From positions 85,802-149,801 of the forward strand of contig JAJDAH010000039.1 in the NCBI GenBank assembly GCA_029261965.1: DNA of 64,000 nt. Direction: 5' to 3'. The position numbers and the translations under genes were made by a program. The notes below the pieces were generated by a model, which had not been told where the DNA came from, ran no database searches, and saw nothing but the letters and a program-made list of their open reading frames with translations. Shown here in pieces: positions 23,964 to 33,051 of the stretch. The stretch comes from Polyangiaceae bacterium (GTDB lineage: Bacteria > Myxococcota_A > Polyangia > Polyangiales > Polyangiaceae). Within the stretch, counting starts at the first letter, position 1. Each line of letters opens with the position of its first letter.

Positions 23964-24091
23964 AGTAACCCTCCATGTAGGTAAGCAAGAACGCTTCCAT
24001 GGTGAAGGGATCGCACCGACTTGTCTAGCGCGCCGGGGCGCCCTCCCTTCCCGCTTCGATTGCGCGATGCGCCGTGCCAAACGCTGCGAAA

Positions 24092-26080
24092 ATGATAACT
24101 CTCCACAGGGTGCGGAGACTTGGCATGGGAACGGTGGCGCTCGCACTCGTGGCGGTCGCGTGCGGCGGTGATGACGAAGGCGGTGGCAATCCTGGCGCCG
24201 GCGGGCAGGACGGTGGCGGGCAGGACGGTGGCGGTGGTCCTGTTCCCATCTGTACCGACGGCACGCGCTGGGCGGCTGGCACGCCGGTGTTCACCGAATC
24301 GGCGGCAAGACGCGGGCTCGCCGGCGTCCTTGGAACACGCCTGACGGCGGTCGACTTCGATGGCGATGGTTGGCCCGATCTGTTGGTGCGACGCGCGGGC
24401 GATGTGGCCGACGATCTTTCCGAGGGCGGTGCGCGACGCACTTGGCTGATGCGGAACAAGGGCGATGGCACCTTCGAGGACGTCACGCCGTCGAGCGGGC
24501 TTCTACAGAATCGTACCGAGACGAATCCCGATCTCGGACGACCAGGCACGGTCTACGCCTTCGGCGATGTCGACAACGACGGTGACCTCGACGCCTACGT
24601 TGGCAAGAGCGACGACCCCAGTGCCATGCCCGCGAGCCCGGAGACGAGCGAGCTGCTGGTCAACGATGGAGACGGGACGTTTTCGCTGGGACCTGCAGAC
24701 TCGGCGCTGCGCGTCTCGAGGGGTGACTCGCCCGCCGGCGCCGCGTTCGCCGACGTCGACCGCAACGGCACGCTGGATCTCTGGGTGACCCGATCGATCA
24801 ATCTGCAGCCCCGCCAAGACGCGCTCTACGTCGGCGACGGGGCCGGGGGCTTCGTGGACGTGACGACGCCCGCCGGGCTGAACACGAGACCGTGGACGCC
24901 CGACGACCTCAACCGTGCCGCATCGCACACCGTCGCGTGGGGCGCGTTGGCGTGCGATCTGAACGACGACGGCAACCTCGAGCTCCTGTCGTCGTCGTAC
25001 GGGCGCGCGCCCAACCATCTTTGGCAAGCGGTCGGCACTGTCGACGATCAAAAGTACGCCAACATCTCGATCGCCTCGGGTTATGCGTTCGACGCACGCG
25101 TCGACTGGGCCGACAACGAGTCGGCGCGCTGTCACTGCCAGCTCAACCCGATGGATGCAGATTGCGCCGGCGTGCCAGGGCCCGCGTTCATTCAATGCGT
25201 CACCCAGGCAGACGCGTTCCGTTGGAACCACGCGCAAGATCGCAATCCGTTTCGCCTCGGCGGCAACAGCGGCGCGACGATGTGCGGCGACGTCGACAAC
25301 GACGGCGACATGGATCTGCTCACCTCCGAGATCGTGCATTGGGATGTGGGCACATCGTCCGATCCGAGCGAGCTACTGCTCAACACCGGGGCCGCGGACA
25401 TCGCGTTCGAGCGACCCGGAAACTCCGTGACGGGTTTGACGCGCGACTACGACATCGTGTCGTGGAACGACGGCGACATCACCGGTGCGATCTTCGACTT
25501 CGACAACGACGGTTGGCCGGACATCTACATCGGCTCCACCGACTATCCCGAAGCGAAAGGCTGGCTGTACCATCAAGTCAGCTCAGGCGTGTTCGAGCCG
25601 GTCCCCATCGCCGAAGGCATCGACCAGCACCGCAGCCACGGCATCGCCATCGCCGACTTCGACCGCGACGGCGATCTCGACGCCGTCGTCGGGCACTCGC
25701 GCGCTCGCTGCAGTGGCGCCGGCGGAGCAGACTGCTACCCGGACGAGCAGGTCCGCTTTTTCGAGAACACCTACGCGCAGGCGGGCAACTGGTTTCAGGT
25801 CGAGCTCGCGGGCGTCGGCACGAGCAACCGCGCGGCCATCGGCGCGCGCGTGACCGTCGTTGCAGAAGACGGCACTACCCAGACGCAAGAGATCGGCGGC
25901 GGCCATGGCCACTACGGCGCCCAGCACGATCTGACGCTGCACTTCGGGCTGGGCACCGCGTGTCGCGCGCAGGTCACCGTGCGTTGGCCCGACGCCGAGC
26001 TCACGACGGAAACCCACGACCTCGTCAGCGGCTACCGCTATCAGTGGATGCAATTCGAAACGCCCACAGTGGCTCCGTAG
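24092..26080 (+). CDS. FG-GAP/VCBS repeat lipoprotein with C-terminal ASPIC/UnbV domain
   Basis: A 662-residue lipoprotein: MITLHRVRRLGMGTVALALV then a lipobox ending in AC, and a Gly/Gln linker. The body is a series of FG-GAP-type calcium-binding blades (DFDGDGWPDLLV, DVDNDGDLDAYV, DVDRNGTLDLWV, DLNDDGNLELLS, DVDNDGDMDLLT, DFDNDGWPDIYI, DFDRDGDLDAVV), predicting a seven-bladed propeller. The C-terminus (about 570-655) matches the ASPIC/UnbV type (GTSNRAAIGARVTVV, GGGHGHYGAQHD, VRWPD). ATG 24092 gives the best signal; GTG 24074 and ATG 24125 are alternatives. Divergent from the MopE-like gene, so the two may share a control region. Confidence 0.85.
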   Translation: MITLHRVRRLGMGTVALALVAVACGGDDEGGGNPGAGGQDGGGQDGGGGPVPICTDGTRWAAGTPVFTESAARRGLAGVLGTRLTAVDFDGDGWPDLLVRRAGDVADDLSEGGARRTWLMRNKGDGTFEDVTPSSGLLQNRTETNPDLGRPGTVYAFGDVDNDGDLDAYVGKSDDPSAMPASPETSELLVNDGDGTFSLGPADSALRVSRGDSPAGAAFADVDRNGTLDLWVTRSINLQPRQDALYVGDGAGGFVDVTTPAGLNTRPWTPDDLNRAASHTVAWGALACDLNDDGNLELLSSSYGRAPNHLWQAVGTVDDQKYANISIASGYAFDARVDWADNESARCHCQLNPMDADCAGVPGPAFIQCVTQADAFRWNHAQDRNPFRLGGNSGATMCGDVDNDGDMDLLTSEIVHWDVGTSSDPSELLLNTGAADIAFERPGNSVTGLTRDYDIVSWNDGDITGAIFDFDNDGWPDIYIGSTDYPEAKGWLYHQVSSGVFEPVPIAEGIDQHRSHGIAIADFDRDGDLDAVVGHSRARCSGAGGADCYPDEQVRFFENTYAQAGNWFQVELAGVGTSNRAAIGARVTVVAEDGTTQTQEIGGGHGHYGAQHDLTLHFGLGTACRAQVTVRWPDAELTTETHDLVSGYRYQWMQFETPTVAP

Positions 26081-26463
26081 TCAGTCGCGATTCTTTGATG
26101 CCCACACCTACCTCCTGAGCTGTGCTCGCCCGGACGCAGCGTCCGCTCACTTGGGCAACCAGGATAGACAGACTCCTCCGTGGAGAGACTGTCGGGCTCC
26201 GCGCAGCAGGAGGAGGTCTGGTCCGTCCGGAACCGGCGACGCTGGCTCGCGCATCCGGACGCTACGCCAGAACCGACCGGGTGGCGTAGCGACGCGTTGT
26301 CGCCATGGAGCCTGTGCGGCGTGTCCTCGACGACGCGCAGAATCCAAATCGATGACGAACGCGGATTCCAGATCGATCGAAAGTCATCTTCCTGGGCACA
26401 TGTACTCACGCGTGATCGCTGCCGGCGGGTGACAACGATCGCCAGTTGGCGTATTCGGATGAT
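26081..26463. other. Non-coding spacer with one strong palindrome
   Basis: No frame here looks like a gene. The only distinct structure is CGGACGC-A-GCGTCCG at 26131-26145, a perfect 7-bp stem just after the UnbV-domain gene, which could form a hairpin at its transcript end. The remainder presumably holds the promoter of the next gene, but no recognisable motif was found. Confidence 0.5.
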
Positions 26464-27882
26464 GTGTTGCGTCGTCGAGCGGGGTCTGCCGCGGCCGTCC
26501 TGGCGGGTGTCGGGTTGTTCACGGCCCTGGCTACCTCGTCTTGTGGCGGCGGCGGTGGCGTCGACCTCGAATGCGCCGACGCTTGTCCCGCTGGCACCAG
26601 GCTCGCGAAGGTGGACATCGACTCCATCGAGGCCCAACAGGGCGCGCTCGATGGAGAGTTTTTTTTCGTGGCAACCGAAAGCTGCGAGGCGCTCTGCGAG
26701 ACGGAGCAGCCCTGCCGTCCTCCCAACGTTCCAGTCATCACCGGCGATGCTTCGGGCAGCACCACATACGCGTGTGAACCCCTCGAAGGTTTTGCCGACA
26801 TCCCTTCCGACAACGAGGTGGATCTGGCGTTCGGAGAAGAGTGGGACCCCGGCTACACGTTCGAACGAGCCAGGATAGATCTGGCCGGCGGTAGTCGAGG
26901 CATGGCCGCCGGCGACTTCGATGGCGACGGCCTCGTCGATCTCGTGATGCTCGGGGCCACGAGGATCGATTTCGTTCGCGTGACCCAGGGCGCGGATGGG
27001 CTCGTGTTCGAAGCGGTGTCGAATCAGTCACTCACCAACGTCGGAGAGACGGCGCGAATGACGATGATACCGGGCGACCCGGACAGTGTCGTCGTCGTTG
27101 CACCAGCGGAAACTTTCATCGCCGAGGTCGACGCCAGCGGCCAGATCAGCACGAGGCCTTGGTCAGCGCCCCACGATTCTGCGCGGCACATCATTTCGAA
27201 AAGGATCGGCGACGTCACGGCGACCGTCGAGTGGCGCGCGACGCCAATGCCCGTGCTCGACGGTGTCGAGCTTCCTTCGAGTATTTGCCCGCTCGAGAAT
27301 CCAGCGGACTGTCCAGGCTACGTGCAGTGGCTCGACATCGGTGATTTCGATGGGGATGGCTTGGTGGACGTCGCCCTGCTCTACGGTGGCGGGCTTCAAC
27401 TGGTGAGGAACGACGGGGGGGGATTCACCGTTCTCGCCGAGGTCGCCGTCTCGGGAGCGCCACGTGTCGTCGGCGTCGGCGACGTCACCAATGACGGCAC
27501 TGCCGACGTCGTCCTGGTCGGGGACACGATCGACATTTACGCCGCGGATGGGGCCGGAGGGTTTGCGTGGGAGCTTCCCGCGCCGTTCGCGCCCATCTCG
27601 GCAAGCGGACAGGTGGCGATCGCAGACTTCGATGGCGACGGCAGGAACGATGTGGCTGCCGCAGGCACCACGACAGCGGGTTTGGAGCTCGATCCGTTCT
27701 ACAACCCCTCCGCTCTGGGCGTGGCACTCCAGGAAGAGAGCGGGTGGGCCACCCCACAATCGTTCGAGCTCCGAACGTCGACCGGCGGCTACGGCGTTGC
27801 CGACGTCGACGGTGACGGCTTCACCGATCTGGCGCTCAACTCGTCGGGATTTCCAGCGGTCTTGCTTGGGGGACCGCGATGA
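26464..27882 (+). CDS. FG-GAP repeat lipoprotein
   Basis: A 472-residue lipoprotein; from GTG 26464 it reads M-LRRRAGSAAAVLAGVGLF and ends its signal in SSC. A TTG at 26446 is an alternative start. Cys-rich N-terminal segment (ECADACPAGT, ATESCEALCETEQPC), then FG-GAP/VCBS blades with calcium-type DxDxDG loops (GDFDGDGLVDLVML, GDFDGDGLVDVALL, GDVTNDGTADVVLV, ADFDGDGRNDVAAA, ADVDGDGFTDLALN), predicting a beta-propeller. Its TGA overlaps the ATG of the next gene (ATGA at 27879), so the two are translationally coupled and probably act together at the cell surface. Confidence 0.85.
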   Translation: MLRRRAGSAAAVLAGVGLFTALATSSCGGGGGVDLECADACPAGTRLAKVDIDSIEAQQGALDGEFFFVATESCEALCETEQPCRPPNVPVITGDASGSTTYACEPLEGFADIPSDNEVDLAFGEEWDPGYTFERARIDLAGGSRGMAAGDFDGDGLVDLVMLGATRIDFVRVTQGADGLVFEAVSNQSLTNVGETARMTMIPGDPDSVVVVAPAETFIAEVDASGQISTRPWSAPHDSARHIISKRIGDVTATVEWRATPMPVLDGVELPSSICPLENPADCPGYVQWLDIGDFDGDGLVDVALLYGGGLQLVRNDGGGFTVLAEVAVSGAPRVVGVGDVTNDGTADVVLVGDTIDIYAADGAGGFAWELPAPFAPISASGQVAIADFDGDGRNDVAAAGTTTAGLELDPFYNPSALGVALQEESGWATPQSFELRTSTGGYGVADVDGDGFTDLALNSSGFPAVLLGGPR

Positions 27883-30716
27883 GTCGGTTGGCTCGCCAGC
27901 TGGCGGTGCTGCCGATCGCGATCGCGACCGGATGCGGCAGCGGCGGCGGCGGCTCGGACGCGGCGCGGGCGATCGATCCGAACGACACGGAATTCCGAAT
28001 CGATTGCGTGGGAATGCTCCCGTCCCAGTTCATCCGGAACCACTACTCGATGACCACGCCAGTGCGCGTGTACGGAGACGATCGACTGACGCTCTCGGGC
28101 TGCAGCGGCGTCCTCCCCTCTCTTCTCGACGGCCCCCTCGAGCTCAGCGTGGATCCCACGATCGACAATCTCGACAGTCAGAGCAGCGGGAGCCTGAGTC
28201 TTCGATTCAACGGGGAATGGTGGACTGGCGAGAGCGGCTCGATCAAGATCGACAGTCGAAGCGATTGGAAAGGTGAGGGCACCTACGAGATGCAGGTGTT
28301 CTCGGACTTCGACCGGAACCGCAAAGCGACGGCGCGGGGCCGGTTCTCCTACTGTGAGTACTCGCGAGCGGATGACTGCCCGATTCGCCCCGCGGCGACC
28401 AGCCTCAGCAAACGCGTGTCGATTCACGTTCCCGACGTGATCCGGGGCGAGGGGGAGCCAGTCGTGTGTCGCGCGCTTCACGATCCCGGTACGGGTGCAC
28501 TCCAGGTGGACATGGAGCTCGGCACGTGGTTGGGAGAGCGCGTGACCGACCTCTACCAGGAGTCCTGTCCTGGCGGCGGCGGTTTCTTCGAGTTTCCTTT
28601 CGATTTCAGGTTCCGTGCGGGCGGCGTGTCGGGGCCGGGCGAGTACGGTCCCCAAAGAGTCACCGAGTCGAACGGCACCCGGCTGCCCGAGGTTCGGATG
28701 AACTTGCCGCACGTGCTGCTTCCAGGATCAGCTGACATCGGTGACTTGGTCTGCGGCATCCTCGGCGATCGAATCCAGTACCAAGAGGTCTACGACACTC
28801 AATGCAGCTTCGGCCTCACCAACGACCACTTCTCGCTCGTGTGCGATCCGACCTTCGGGCGCGACCCACGCGGAATCGTGAGCTTCGCGTCGACGCGACC
28901 ACTGTTCATCGACGCCGACTGCGACTACCGAGAGGTCGATCCAACGGCGGCAGCCGGCCGCCCCCTCTTGACCGGCTCGTTGCCCACGTCAGTCAACGCC
29001 GGCGAGACGTACTCCGTCGATCTCGACACCATCTTCCAACCCGCTGACGGCACGCCGCTCTGGTACGAGTGGAGCATCGACGCGACGATCCCTTGGGGCG
29101 GACCGAACCCCGAGGACGTCACCTTCACCGTCGCCGACACCGGGGCGCCCGGCGGGCCGAGGGCCAACCTACTCTCGCTCGTGATCCCCGCGGCAACCCC
29201 ACCCCAGAACCCCGGACGACTCGCCATCGACGTCACCGCACACGGGCCTTCGGCGGTCACCACCATTTCCGGCTCGGTCAGCGTATTGGCCGAACCCGCC
29301 GTGGGCGCCGAAGCGCTTCATCCCTTTTCGTTCACTGCCATTCCTGCAGGCACCACGTTTCTGTTGAACCCCGCGTGGCGCCAGACGCCGCCTATGGCGC
29401 CGTTTCGGATCGAGTGCGCGGCGTCCAACCCGAACTGCGGCGTCACCGTCGCCAAAGCGGCGGGCGAGCCGCGGTTCACGATTCCCGACGCCGCTCCCGC
29501 CGGCACACGGCTGGCGCTCGAGATCGGCTCAGCAGGTGGCTCGGTGTGGACTCTCGTGCACGAGTTCGACGTCGCCGCCCCGGTCGTCGTGCCGACACCG
29601 AGCCTCGGCGCGCCCACGATAGTGTGGTCGAAGACGTCGAGCGCCCAGGCCTGCAGCGTGGTTGCCGCCGCCAACTTCGCGGGATCGAACCACCCGGACC
29701 TGCTCATCCATTGTTTTGGTGTCGTCGGCATCGCCCTCGGTGACGGCACGAGCTTCGCCCCGCTCGTCGAAGTGGTTCGAACACGCGGCGGCGGCCCCCC
29801 CGATGGATCGGTGTTCCCCATCGGCCTGAGCGGCGGCCGCTACGGTTTCGTTCATGCGAGCTCCGACACGGGCCGGCAACCCGTGTTCGTAGCGTACCAA
29901 GCGACGCTGAATGCCGATCTCGACGGCGATGGGGTTCCCAACACCACCGACGGCTGCATCCTCACCCCCGATCCGCTCCAGCCGGACGCGGACGGCGACG
30001 GCGTGACCGACGCCTGCGACATCGTGGGCTATCCGATCGATCTTCCGCGAGACAACACATTGCTGGTGCAAAGTGCCCCTTCGAACCCAGCGCTCGCGAT
30101 CACGAGCCTCGCTCCGCCTGGGGTGCTGGTCGCCACGCTGCCGGGCCTGGCCCCCACCGGCACCCTCGTCGATCCGACGCTCGAGCTTCTCGCCGACTTC
30201 GGGAACGATGGAGATCTAGATGCCGTCACTTCCACGGGCCTGCGAAAGCTCGTGGGCGGGACGCTCATGGACGTGTCGTCGTCTGCGGCGGTGAGCTCGC
30301 TCGTGACCCCCGACTGGCGCGTCGCCTCCGCAGGCGCCGGTGAGGCCAACGTCGTTCTCACTGGCAACCCCGCCTTCCCTAGCTTGCACTGGCGCCCAGC
30401 AGACGCCCAAGTGGACGGCTGGTTCGAGCTCACGGTGATCCCCGAGCCCCCGTGCCCGAGTGCCTGCGTTCCGCGTAGCTTTGCAGACACCGACGGAGAC
30501 GGAGCCCTAGAGGCGGCACACTTCTGCGTGAGCAATCGCACCGAGGTTTGCGTCCTGGAGTTTTCGCCGGACGGGATCCCCTCGGACGCCAGGATGGTGC
30601 CCAACGGCGGGGCCGGGCTCGTGGTATTCACCGACTACGTCGACCTCGACCTCGACGGAAAACTCGACACCATCGCCGCGACCCAAGCCGACGCGACGGC
30701 ACAGTTCGGACAATAG
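27879..30716 (+). CDS. Large lipoprotein with Ig-like, thrombospondin-3 and FG-GAP-like segments
   Basis: A 945-residue lipoprotein (RLARQLAVLPIAIATGC lipobox). Residues about 30-340 form a Cys-containing region without a recognised family. A putative Ig/cadherin-like region follows (GSLPTSVNAGETYSVDLD, about 365-470), then a propeller-like part, a thrombospondin type 3 calcium repeat (LDGDGVPNTTDGCILTPDPL and QPDADGDGVTDACD, about 690-720), and further FG-GAP-like turns (DFGNDGDLDAVT, DTDGDGALEAAH, DLDLDGKLDTIA). Start ATG overlaps the stop of the preceding FG-GAP gene. It looks like the larger subunit of a surface complex. Confidence 0.8.
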   Translation: MSRLARQLAVLPIAIATGCGSGGGGSDAARAIDPNDTEFRIDCVGMLPSQFIRNHYSMTTPVRVYGDDRLTLSGCSGVLPSLLDGPLELSVDPTIDNLDSQSSGSLSLRFNGEWWTGESGSIKIDSRSDWKGEGTYEMQVFSDFDRNRKATARGRFSYCEYSRADDCPIRPAATSLSKRVSIHVPDVIRGEGEPVVCRALHDPGTGALQVDMELGTWLGERVTDLYQESCPGGGGFFEFPFDFRFRAGGVSGPGEYGPQRVTESNGTRLPEVRMNLPHVLLPGSADIGDLVCGILGDRIQYQEVYDTQCSFGLTNDHFSLVCDPTFGRDPRGIVSFASTRPLFIDADCDYREVDPTAAAGRPLLTGSLPTSVNAGETYSVDLDTIFQPADGTPLWYEWSIDATIPWGGPNPEDVTFTVADTGAPGGPRANLLSLVIPAATPPQNPGRLAIDVTAHGPSAVTTISGSVSVLAEPAVGAEALHPFSFTAIPAGTTFLLNPAWRQTPPMAPFRIECAASNPNCGVTVAKAAGEPRFTIPDAAPAGTRLALEIGSAGGSVWTLVHEFDVAAPVVVPTPSLGAPTIVWSKTSSAQACSVVAAANFAGSNHPDLLIHCFGVVGIALGDGTSFAPLVEVVRTRGGGPPDGSVFPIGLSGGRYGFVHASSDTGRQPVFVAYQATLNADLDGDGVPNTTDGCILTPDPLQPDADGDGVTDACDIVGYPIDLPRDNTLLVQSAPSNPALAITSLAPPGVLVATLPGLAPTGTLVDPTLELLADFGNDGDLDAVTSTGLRKLVGGTLMDVSSSAAVSSLVTPDWRVASAGAGEANVVLTGNPAFPSLHWRPADAQVDGWFELTVIPEPPCPSACVPRSFADTDGDGALEAAHFCVSNRTEVCVLEFSPDGIPSDARMVPNGGAGLVVFTDYVDLDLDGKLDTIAATQADATAQFGQ

Positions 30717-30982
30717 ACGTCTGCCGCTCCCTTCGACGCGACCCGCTGGGCGCGGTCGTGACGGTCGCGCGAGCGCCGCGGGGAGCGTGACGAGGCCACG
30801 TGAGCACCGCGCTCGACTCGGCGATGGCGCCGGAGGCGGTGTAGCCCGACCCTGGGGGCATCTCCGGCAAACCCATGAAATCAGCCCACTTATCTGAAGT
30901 TTGGGGATCAACCGTAGGAAAAGCCTCACGAGCGGCGTCGAACCCTCAGAGCCCAAAAGCGGGCCCGAAGGAGATTATCGAG

Positions 30983-32032
30983 ATGCGAAATCGCACCATC
31001 AGTTACACGGTCGTGGCCATTGCACTTTTGGGCGTCGGCTGCGCTACCGGCTCTGACGGAAAACAGCCCGTCGAGCAGCCCGAGGTCAAGCAGGAGGCGC
31101 AACTGGCAGAGCCCTCCGCCCAGCCGGATCGCGGCAAGCGCCACGGCAAAAACGGCAAGCACGGCAAGCAGCACGGTAAGCGTGGCGCCGACCTCATTGG
31201 CGGAGCGCTCGAGTTCGTCGACCTGAGCGACGAGCAGCGCACCAAGATCGAGGCGCTGCGCAACGGCCTGCGCGGTGACCCCGCCGCGCGCCACGAGGCG
31301 CACAAAGAACACAAGGCCAAGCTCATCGCCGCCATCCGTTCGGGCAACCTCGCGGACCTCGAGATCGACAAGGCCGCGATGGAAAAACGCATGAGCGAGA
31401 AGACGACGAAGATCGTCAGCGCGTTGAACGAGCTCCACCAAACGCTCGACGCCAGTCAGCGCGAGACGCTGGTCGACACGCTCCGGGCCAAACACGAAGC
31501 GCGATCGAAGCGCCGGGCAGAACGAAAAGGCGCCAAGGGTGACGGCGAGAAAATGCGTCGGCACGAAGGCAAGGCCAAGGGCAAACACATGCGCGGCGGT
31601 TTTGGTCGGTTCATGAAGGATCTCGACCTCACCGAAGAGCAGCGCGCGAAGCTCGACGCCGCTCGCCCCACCGACAGACCCAGTCGTGGCGAGTGGAAGG
31701 CCAAGCGCGAGGCCCGGGCGAAGAAGATGACCGAGACGCTCACGGCGTTCGCGAAGGCCGACTTCGACGCCGCCCGTCTCGATCTCGGCGCACGGTTCTC
31801 CGAGCACATGGCCCACGGAATGAACCGCGGAATGAAGCACTTCGAGACGCTTCTGCCCATTCTGACGCCGGCGCAGCGGACGAAGCTCGCCGACAAGATG
31901 CAGCTACGGTTCGAGCAAATGAAGGACCGAAAGCTCGATCGACCGGGGCATGGCGGCATGCTCGACATGCAAAACCCGGCGGACGAGCCCCCTACGGAAG
32001 AAATCGTGGAGCCCGAGGCTCTCGAGCTCTAA
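30983..32032 (+). CDS. Spy/CpxP-like periplasmic lipoprotein (LTxxQ motifs)
   Basis: A 349-residue lipoprotein: MRNRTISYTVVAIALLGVGC, a basic His/Lys/Gly linker (KRHGKNGKHGKQHGKRG), and helical domains each with an LTxxQ-type motif: DLSDEQRTKIEAL, DLTEEQRAKLDAA and ILTPAQRTKLADKM. Spy and CpxP are helical envelope chaperones or stress sensors that also respond to metals; the His/Lys-rich linker could bind metal. ATG 30983 has GAAGGAGA 8 bp upstream. A sigma/anti-sigma pair and a second LTxxQ protein follow on the same strand, making this an envelope-stress set, though a hairpin separates it from the sigma gene. Confidence 0.85.
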   Translation: MRNRTISYTVVAIALLGVGCATGSDGKQPVEQPEVKQEAQLAEPSAQPDRGKRHGKNGKHGKQHGKRGADLIGGALEFVDLSDEQRTKIEALRNGLRGDPAARHEAHKEHKAKLIAAIRSGNLADLEIDKAAMEKRMSEKTTKIVSALNELHQTLDASQRETLVDTLRAKHEARSKRRAERKGAKGDGEKMRRHEGKAKGKHMRGGFGRFMKDLDLTEEQRAKLDAARPTDRPSRGEWKAKREARAKKMTETLTAFAKADFDAARLDLGARFSEHMAHGMNRGMKHFETLLPILTPAQRTKLADKMQLRFEQMKDRKLDRPGHGGMLDMQNPADEPPTEEIVEPEALEL

Positions 32033-32042
32033 ACCACCCCGT

Positions 32043-32084
32043 GGGCGGCGAGCGTCGTGTCCCCCGCGCGATGCCTCGCCGCCC
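32043..32084 (+). terminator. 10-bp stem hairpin between the Spy-like gene and the sigma gene
   Basis: GGGCGGCGAG (32043-32052) pairs perfectly with CTCGCCGCCC (32075-32084) around a 22-nt loop, 11 bp after the stop at 32032. No T-run follows. It could terminate or attenuate the transcript, setting the ratio of the abundant lipoprotein to the sigma factor. Confidence 0.5.
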
Positions 32085-32129
32085 CATCTCCCCCCCGATG
32101 ATGACCCGCCGTGAAGAAAGCCCCAAAGC

Positions 32130-32687
32130 GTGAGCGCCGACCTGAAGCTGATGGCCGCGAGAGCGGCGGACGGCGACCAGCCGGCGTTTCGCGCGATCGT
32201 GGCGCACACCCAAGACCGTCTCTACCGTCTGGCTGCGCGCATCATGGGAAACACCGCGGACGCGGAGGACGTGCTGCAAGACGCCTACATCAAAGCGCAT
32301 CGCGCGCTCACCGGCGGGCGGTTCGAATCGCGAGCGGACGTGTCCACGTGGCTTCATCGCATCGTGACCAACCGTGCCATCGACTCGTTGCGCGCCCGAG
32401 ACCGACGCAAAGAGGACGGACCAACGGACGAGCCATCGTCGTAGGCGCCCGCCATCGCACGATTCGACCAGCACGTGACTCAAGACGTGTAGTTGGCGCT
32501 CGAGGAGCTCGGCGAGTGGCTCGACGCGCTGCCGCCGCAACAGCGGGCGGCGATCGTTCTCAAGGCCGTGGAAGGCTACACGACGGCGGAAACCGCGGAG
32601 ATTCTCGAGCTGACTGCCGGCGCGGTCGAGCAGCTGTTGGTCCGCGCGCGCTCGACGCTTCGGCTCCGGAGGGCGAGCGGTGAGTGA
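32130..32687 (+). pseudogene. ECF sigma factor gene interrupted by two in-frame TAG codons
   Basis: One reading frame encodes an ECF sigma factor in two pieces. Residues 1-104 hold region 2 (FRAIVAHTQDRLYRLAARIM, NTADAEDVLQDAYIKAHRAL, WLHRIVTNRAIDSLRARDRR). TAG stops lie at 32442-32444 and 32490-32492, both in the linker. In the same frame, 32493-32687 encodes region 4 (LPPQQRAAIVLKAVEGYTT, ILELTAGAVEQLLVRARSTL). No frameshift is present and both halves look intact. It may be a recent pseudogene, two separate polypeptides acting as a split sigma factor, or a read-through product. Restart at TTG 32493 has no clear ribosome-binding site. The next gene overlaps its end by 8 bp. Confidence 0.8.
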
Positions 32688-33051
32688 CCAGCACGAAGAC
32701 CGGCTGAAGGAGCTCGCCGCCGAGACCGCGGAGCTTCGACCGAACGACGACTTTGCCGACGCCGTCGTCGAAGCCGCATTCGACGACGACGTGAATCGCC
32801 GGCTCGAAGCCTTCGCCAAGGCGACCGCAGATCTTCGCCCGACCAACGAGCTCCCGGACGCCGTGCTCGCCAAGCTCGGTGACCGGCCGGCACCAGAGGC
32901 CCTCGGCTCGGACATCTGGAGGACGGGCCGCGTCGTCGTCGCGGGCTTCGCCGCGGCCGCCGCCGCCTGCATCGTGTGGGCCGCCCAGGCCGAGAACGCC
33001 GTCGACGAACAAGTCATTGCCACCTTCGACGTCGTGGAGCTCGAGCAATGA
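32680..33051 (+). CDS. Putative anti-sigma factor
   Basis: A 123-residue acidic protein with an internal repeat (ELAAETAELRPNDDFADAVVEAAF / FAKATADLRPTNELPDAVLA) and one transmembrane segment near the C-terminus (VVVAGFAAAAAACIVWAA). It overlaps the end of the interrupted ECF sigma gene by 8 bp and the following gene by 4 bp, the usual arrangement of a membrane anti-sigma factor. No zinc motif (HxxxCxxC) is present, so it is not a typical ZAS anti-sigma; the role is inferred from position. If the sigma gene is dead, this gene may have lost its partner. Confidence 0.7.
   Translation: MSDQHEDRLKELAAETAELRPNDDFADAVVEAAFDDDVNRRLEAFAKATADLRPTNELPDAVLAKLGDRPAPEALGSDIWRTGRVVVAGFAAAAAACIVWAAQAENAVDEQVIATFDVVELEQ

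Noticed and set aside
26041..26637. A 198-residue minus-strand frame between two FG-GAP genes.
   Set aside because: No domain features, antisense overlap with both neighbours, and unusual amino-acid composition.
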